NCBI RefSeq assembly: GCF_030719035.1
Contig: NZ_CP132203.1
Location: 1,302,001-1,366,000, forward strand
DNA: 64,000 nucleotides
Direction: 5' to 3'
Source of the DNA: Hahella sp. HNIBRBA332
GTDB lineage: Bacteria > Pseudomonadota > Gammaproteobacteria > Pseudomonadales > Oleiphilaceae
Below the pieces are notes generated by a model that was not told where the DNA came from, did not search any database, and worked only from the letters and a program-made list of their open reading frames with translations. This document shows, piece by piece, positions 60,267 to 64,000 of this stretch. Within the stretch, counting starts at the first letter, position 1. Every line of letters begins with the position of its first letter. The position numbers and the translations under genes were made by a program.

Positions 60267-60983
60267 ATGTTATTCATCGAAGGCGAATACGAAACCATAG
60301 AAGACTGGGTGGCCGATGCGGACACCGGATACTTCAAGCGCACTAAGCCTGGCTCGCAACGTCAGGACGCCGCGGTGCTTTCCAAATTGCTGCGCAAACG
60401 CAAGGCGTACAAACGCTTCCATCCGGAATGCGTCATTCCGGAAACGGATGTGGAGTACATCCTGCAGCAAGCCAGCCTGTCGCCTTCGGCCTTCAACATA
60501 CAGCATTGGCGCGTGATCCGGGTGCGGCGCCAGGCGCTCAGAAACGAGATTCTGAAAGCGGCCTGGAATCAAAAGCAGATCAGCGAAGCGGCGGAGATCA
60601 TGGTGGTGTGCGCCGATAAGAAAGCCTGGGCCGCCCCCGGCATGCCGTTCTGCCACAGCCGCAACCCCCAGGACCGTGCGGCGTTCGCCAAAATGCTGCG
60701 TTCCATTTACGCCAACAATCCTGCGCTGGAAAGAGATGAGGCCATGCGCTCCGCGAATCTGTTCGCCATGTCGGTGATGTTGATTGCGGAATCGCTGGAC
60801 TATCAGAGCTGCCCCATGTCCGGGTTCAACTACAAACGGGTTTCCGAGCTTCTGCATCTGGATGAAGACAGAGTGGAGATCGCCATGATTCTGGCCATCG
60901 GCAAGGGCGTCAGCCAGCCGGGGACAGGCAAAAGGCGCATCCCGACGGCCCGTTTCACCCATGAGGACAAGTACCGGGATTGA
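60267..60983 (+). CDS. Nitroreductase-family flavoprotein
   Basis: 238-residue FMN enzyme: RKAYKRFHPE at the phosphate-binding region (about 43-53), SLSPSAFNIQHWRVIRVR (about 70-87) and a late GKGVSQPGTGKRR stretch that contacts FMN. Reductase or oxidase activity on a small molecule is expected. An N-terminal extension of about 35 residues is unusual. First gene of the plus-strand half of the divergent locus. Confidence 0.85.
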   Translation: MLFIEGEYETIEDWVADADTGYFKRTKPGSQRQDAAVLSKLLRKRKAYKRFHPECVIPETDVEYILQQASLSPSAFNIQHWRVIRVRRQALRNEILKAAWNQKQISEAAEIMVVCADKKAWAAPGMPFCHSRNPQDRAAFAKMLRSIYANNPALERDEAMRSANLFAMSVMLIAESLDYQSCPMSGFNYKRVSELLHLDEDRVEIAMILAIGKGVSQPGTGKRRIPTARFTHEDKYRD

Positions 60984-61106
60984 ACGGCGGGCGCAGGGAC
61001 GCTTCGGCGGACTCCACTGCGAAACAAATTCAAGTACCTGAACAAATATAAGCGCCTGAAAAAAGACAGGCGCGCAAAACGAAGACTGTCTTTAGAAGGA
61101 GGCACT

Positions 61107-62087
61107 GTGGACACCATATTCATTATGGGCGCAACCGGATTCATCGGCGAGGAAACCGCCAGAAGCCATATCGCCAAAGGCAATAAAGTACTGGGACTGG
61201 CGCGTAGTGAAGCCAGCGCCGCCAAATTGAGATCCATCGGCGTTACGCCTGTGATGGGAGATGTTTATCGCCCGGAAGAGTGGCTGCCGAAACTCCCCAA
61301 GATCGATTACGCCATCAATGTGCTGGGCTTTTTCACCGACGGCATGCCGGCGCGCTTCAGCGTCAGCCACGCGGAAAAGTGCTGCGAGAAATACACCCGC
61401 TGGATCAAGGTCACCATCGATCTGGCGCGCAGAAAAGGCATCAAAGCGGTGGTTAATGTCACCGGCACCACCATCTTTGAAGACATGGGCGTGGACTGGG
61501 TGACGGAAGAAACCCCCATTCGCTACACCCCCTCCGGTTTCAACCGGGTGGCGACGCCCGCCACCAAACTGTGTCAGCAGGCCATCGCCGAAGGACTGCC
61601 GTTGATCATCGCCGTAGCGCCCAGCGTGGTGTATGGCGACAAGCCCACTTCCTCCTTTGACGAAGTCTTCGTCAAGCCGCTGGAAAAAGGGCAGATGGGC
61701 GTGGTCGGCGACGGCAAGAATTACATCACTGCCGGACACGTGGAAGATGTGGGGCGCGCCATCGCGCATATCACTGACGTCAAATACGCCGGCGAATTCT
61801 TTCACATCGCCGACGACCAGCCGGTCACTCAGCGCGAATTCGTCACCTCCATCGCCAGAGCGTTGGGTAAGACGCGGGTGATGACCATGCCAAGATGGCT
61901 GGTGGCGATCCTGGGCGGCAAGTGCGCAGTGGAATTCATGACCCTGTCCCAGCGCATCAGCAACGCCAAATTGAAGAGCACCGGCTTTACCCTGAAACAC
62001 CCCCGTTTCCTGGATGAAGTCGGCGATGTGGTGCGCAGCATGAGACGCGCCCGCGCAGGTCAGAAACTGCAGGCGTCGCCCGCCTGA
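61107..62087 (+). CDS. Atypical NAD(P)-dependent epimerase/SDR protein
   Basis: 326 residues, GTG start at 61107 with a strong AAGGAGG. Extended SDR Rossmann fold: GATGFIG at 8-14, later NVTGTTIFEDMG and VAPSVVYG. At the expected YxxxK position I read RVATPATK, so the catalytic Tyr seems to be missing while Lys remains. This resembles atypical SDRs, which may bind cofactor without standard reduction. It is probably in an operon with the crotonase and di-iron genes downstream. Confidence 0.82.
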   Translation: MDTIFIMGATGFIGEETARSHIAKGNKVLGLARSEASAAKLRSIGVTPVMGDVYRPEEWLPKLPKIDYAINVLGFFTDGMPARFSVSHAEKCCEKYTRWIKVTIDLARRKGIKAVVNVTGTTIFEDMGVDWVTEETPIRYTPSGFNRVATPATKLCQQAIAEGLPLIIAVAPSVVYGDKPTSSFDEVFVKPLEKGQMGVVGDGKNYITAGHVEDVGRAIAHITDVKYAGEFFHIADDQPVTQREFVTSIARALGKTRVMTMPRWLVAILGGKCAVEFMTLSQRISNAKLKSTGFTLKHPRFLDEVGDVVRSMRRARAGQKLQASPA

Positions 62088-62115
62088 TTCCCGCAACGCC
62101 AGCAAGGAGACAAAC

Positions 62116-63516
62116 ATGGATTTTCGCTTTATTAACAATCGCCTGGATGAGTCCATCGCCATTCTGGAACTGGACGATCCGTCCGCCAACACACTGACTT
62201 ACGACCTGCTGCATGAACTGGAATACAAGTTCCTGGCGCTGGAGGCGGACCCGCAGGTGCAGGCGATCGTCATCACTGGCAAGGGCGCGCGCTTTTTCTC
62301 CGGTGGAGTGAACATCGGCATGCTGCTGACCGCAGGCAAAAAGTTCAACTCCAACTTCATTCTGTACGCGGCGGAAGTGCTGGAAGCGATCACTCATTCC
62401 AGGAAGCTGATCGTCGCGGCCATCAACGGCAACATCACTGGCGGCGGACTGGAGTTGGCGCTGGTGGCGCACAAGCGGGTGGCGGTGGAAGGCGAGTACA
62501 ACATTGGTTTTCCGGAAGTGCGCCTCGGCGTTATCCCGGGGATGGGCGGCACGCAACGGCTGACGCGTCTGGTGGGACCGCAGACCGCGCTGGAGATGAT
62601 CACCCAGGGGCAGTTCATCAGTGCGGAACGAGCGAAGCAAATCGGTCTGGTGGATGAGATTTATCCGCAAGAAGGCTTCCTCAATCGCGCCATCGCCTTC
62701 ACCCGCGAACAACTGAACGCGCTGAAACCGGCGCCGACGCTCTCCAGCGAAACCGGCGCGGCGCTGGCGCAGAGCCTGAGCACGCCATTTCCGCAAGGAT
62801 TGGCGACCTTGCGCAAAGAGAACGGGCTGGCGGTTATCGCGCTGACTGAAGCCAGCGCCTCGGCGGATGCGTTCTCCACTTTGCGCGCGCTCAACGAACG
62901 GCTGCTGGAGGTCCGCATCGACGAAGACGTATACGCGTTGGCGATCGATTTGTCTGCGGGCCTTCTGCGGGCCGACGAACTGATTGATAACGATGACTTT
63001 GTTGTCGCCTACGGACGCAGAGTGTTCTCCCGCATCGACGGCTTCGCCCGCCTGTGCGTGTTCTATTGCGACCGCGCCATGTCGGAACTGGAAATGGAAT
63101 TGGCGCTGGCCTGCGACTTCCGCTTCTGCAGCCAGGCCGGATTAACGGCGGAGGTGGCGCTGCCCACAGGCGAGCTGCCGATTCTGCAACGCTATCCCAG
63201 CCAGCTTCCCGCTGCGCTCGCCGGCAAACAAGTGACACTGGCGCGACTGGTCGAAACAGGACTGTTCCGTTGCATCGATGAAGAAGAACCAATGGCCTGG
63301 GTGGCGCGTTACATGACCCGGTTTCTGCCGCCCAACGGCGCCAGCGCCGCCATCGGCTACGCCAAGCTGGCCATCAGTAAAGGTTATGCGGAGAGCATTC
63401 CCTCAGCGCTGCTGCTGGAGCGCCACCTGCAGGAGCAACTATTCATCGGCGCGGACAGTCAGGAAGGCATGAGCGCGTACATCGAAAAACGCACACCCAA
63501 CTTTAAAGGGGCATAG
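62116..63516 (+). CDS. Tandem crotonase-fold (enoyl-CoA hydratase/isomerase) protein
   Basis: 466 residues, roughly twice a usual crotonase. The first domain (1-235) has oxyanion-hole segments ARFFSGGVNIGMLL (about 56-69) and NGNITGGGLELALVAHKR (about 105-122), then GFPEVRLGVIPGMGGTQRL. The second domain (about 238-466) keeps the fold (VIALTEASASADAFSTL, LEMELALACDFRF, LPTGELPILQRYP) but has lost the glycine-rich oxyanion motif, so it is probably structural or regulatory. Substrates would be CoA thioesters. BoxC of aerobic benzoyl-CoA degradation is another long crotonase. The next gene starts 4 bases after its stop. Confidence 0.85.
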   Translation: MDFRFINNRLDESIAILELDDPSANTLTYDLLHELEYKFLALEADPQVQAIVITGKGARFFSGGVNIGMLLTAGKKFNSNFILYAAEVLEAITHSRKLIVAAINGNITGGGLELALVAHKRVAVEGEYNIGFPEVRLGVIPGMGGTQRLTRLVGPQTALEMITQGQFISAERAKQIGLVDEIYPQEGFLNRAIAFTREQLNALKPAPTLSSETGAALAQSLSTPFPQGLATLRKENGLAVIALTEASASADAFSTLRALNERLLEVRIDEDVYALAIDLSAGLLRADELIDNDDFVVAYGRRVFSRIDGFARLCVFYCDRAMSELEMELALACDFRFCSQAGLTAEVALPTGELPILQRYPSQLPAALAGKQVTLARLVETGLFRCIDEEEPMAWVARYMTRFLPPNGASAAIGYAKLAISKGYAESIPSALLLERHLQEQLFIGADSQEGMSAYIEKRTPNFKGA

Positions 63517-63520
63517 GAAA

Positions 63521-64000
63521 ATGGCCGCCATTAACGAATACACCATTGATAAGAAGTATCACGACGCGTTGATCGAATGGCAGCGCAAGAACTTCCCGGA
63601 CATTGGTCTGCTGGAGAAGTATTGGGATGTCTACTTCCCGAATGATCCCGCCTGGCGTTTGACCGCCAAGCTCTCCGAAGTGAAAGCGGATCTCATCAAT
63701 CAAGGCAAGTACCAGGGCGTGAAGAAGTACGCCACCGCCCGCGAGATGAAAGGCTCCATGCTGTATCAGGCGCTGCGCATCATCAAGGCCCAGTGCAGCA
63801 CCGAACTGGGTTCTATCCAGCAGCATATGGACACGGTGAACACCTGCTACACGGACAAGGCGAAGTTCAGCGTGCTGCGCATCATGGCGGAAGAATTCCG
63901 TCACGCCTACCAGATGTTCTGGGTGCTGTCTCACGACCCCAGCTGGTCCACCACCGGGTCCAGCCGCATTGCGGAAAACACCCTGGATGAGCTGCTGTCC
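63521..64000 (+). CDS. BoxB/PaaA-like di-iron oxygenase (partial, cut by window end)
   Basis: Open frame of 160 codons from ATG 63521 (after TAGGAAA) with no stop before the window ends. Helical, with QALRIIKAQCSTELGSIQQHMD (broken here as two helical turns with one Glu) and EEFRHAYQMFWVLSH, the Glu-x-x-His pattern of ferritin-like di-iron oxygenases of the phenylacetyl-CoA/benzoyl-CoA epoxidase group (compare EEGRH in BoxB). These epoxidise an aromatic acyl-CoA. With the crotonase upstream it suggests oxygenation of a CoA thioester, but the substrate is not known. Confidence 0.7.
   Translation, partial: MAAINEYTIDKKYHDALIEWQRKNFPDIGLLEKYWDVYFPNDPAWRLTAKLSEVKADLINQGKYQGVKKYATAREMKGSMLYQALRIIKAQCSTELGSIQQHMDTVNTCYTDKAKFSVLRIMAEEFRHAYQMFWVLSHDPSWSTTGSSRIAENTLDELLS

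Noticed and set aside
1..64000. tRNA and rRNA genes
   Set aside because: I looked for T-loop (GTTCGAATCC-like) sequences in the gaps and found none with matching acceptor stems.

Overview
The window looks like a chromosomal segment of a marine gammaproteobacterium, most likely Hahella or a close relative. The reasons are the ftsK-lolA-rarA-crcB-serS-cysG order typical of Pseudomonas-like and Oceanospirillales genomes, the moderately high GC, the many c-di-GMP and chemotaxis genes, and a GH9+GH48 cellulase pair. GH48 is rare in Gammaproteobacteria; I recall it from Hahella. This assignment comes from reading, not from a database search.

Layout. (1) 1-7.7 kb: a housekeeping block on the + strand: ftsK, lolA, rarA, crcB, serS, cysG. 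(2) 7.7-11.9 kb: a minus-strand molybdate locus (modE, modA, modB, modC) ending in a RibD-type deaminase, with a perfect ModE-type palindrome upstream at 11870-11893. (3) 12-20.9 kb: signalling genes: an orphan T6SS-type FHA protein (TagH-like), a chemoreceptor, a PAS-GGDEF cyclase, an HD-GYP phosphodiesterase, a small arginine-rich protein and an orphan KdpE. (4) 21.4-27.5 kb: two secreted cellulases, GH9 and GH48, with similar C-terminal modules (two Ig-like domains plus CBM2), palindromic operator candidates in front and a terminator behind. (5) 27.5-36.5 kb: a LacI regulator divergent from a sugar or polyol operon (binding protein, ATPase, permease, Zn-dehydrogenase, FGGY kinase, transaldolase), with three related operator palindromes in the divergent region. 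(6) 36.5-44 kb: a di-haem peroxidase, a YtkA/FixH-like partner and two large secreted proteins (choice-of-anchor B and M4 metalloprotease) sharing a C-terminal P domain. (7) 44-50.5 kb: a gene-poor, AT-rich stretch with a ferredoxin, a LysR regulator, a lipoprotein, and a DMT exporter divergent from an AsnC regulator. (8) 50.5-54.9 kb: a duplicated cassette of LRR lipoprotein plus an unknown 343-residue protein, followed by about 0.8 kb of tandem and inverted repeats that carry two orphan copies of the last 14 codons of the 343-residue gene. This is the debris of a larger array. (9) 54.9-64 kb: an RND/MMPL exporter, an outer-membrane barrel, a LolA-like protein and a Dabb protein on the minus strand, divergent from a nitroreductase, an atypical SDR, a tandem-crotonase protein and a BoxB/PaaA-like di-iron protein cut by the window end. 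I read this as an uncharacterised biosynthesis-plus-export locus.

How they fit together: the cellulases would release cellobiose or glucose outside the cell, and the LacI-controlled operon imports and phosphorylates a sugar or polyol into the pentose phosphate pathway. The GGDEF and HD-GYP proteins make and break c-di-GMP. The two least explained systems are the decaying LRR-lipoprotein cassette array (8) and the exporter/di-iron/crotonase locus (9). No tRNA, rRNA, CRISPR array or intact insertion sequence was recognised.
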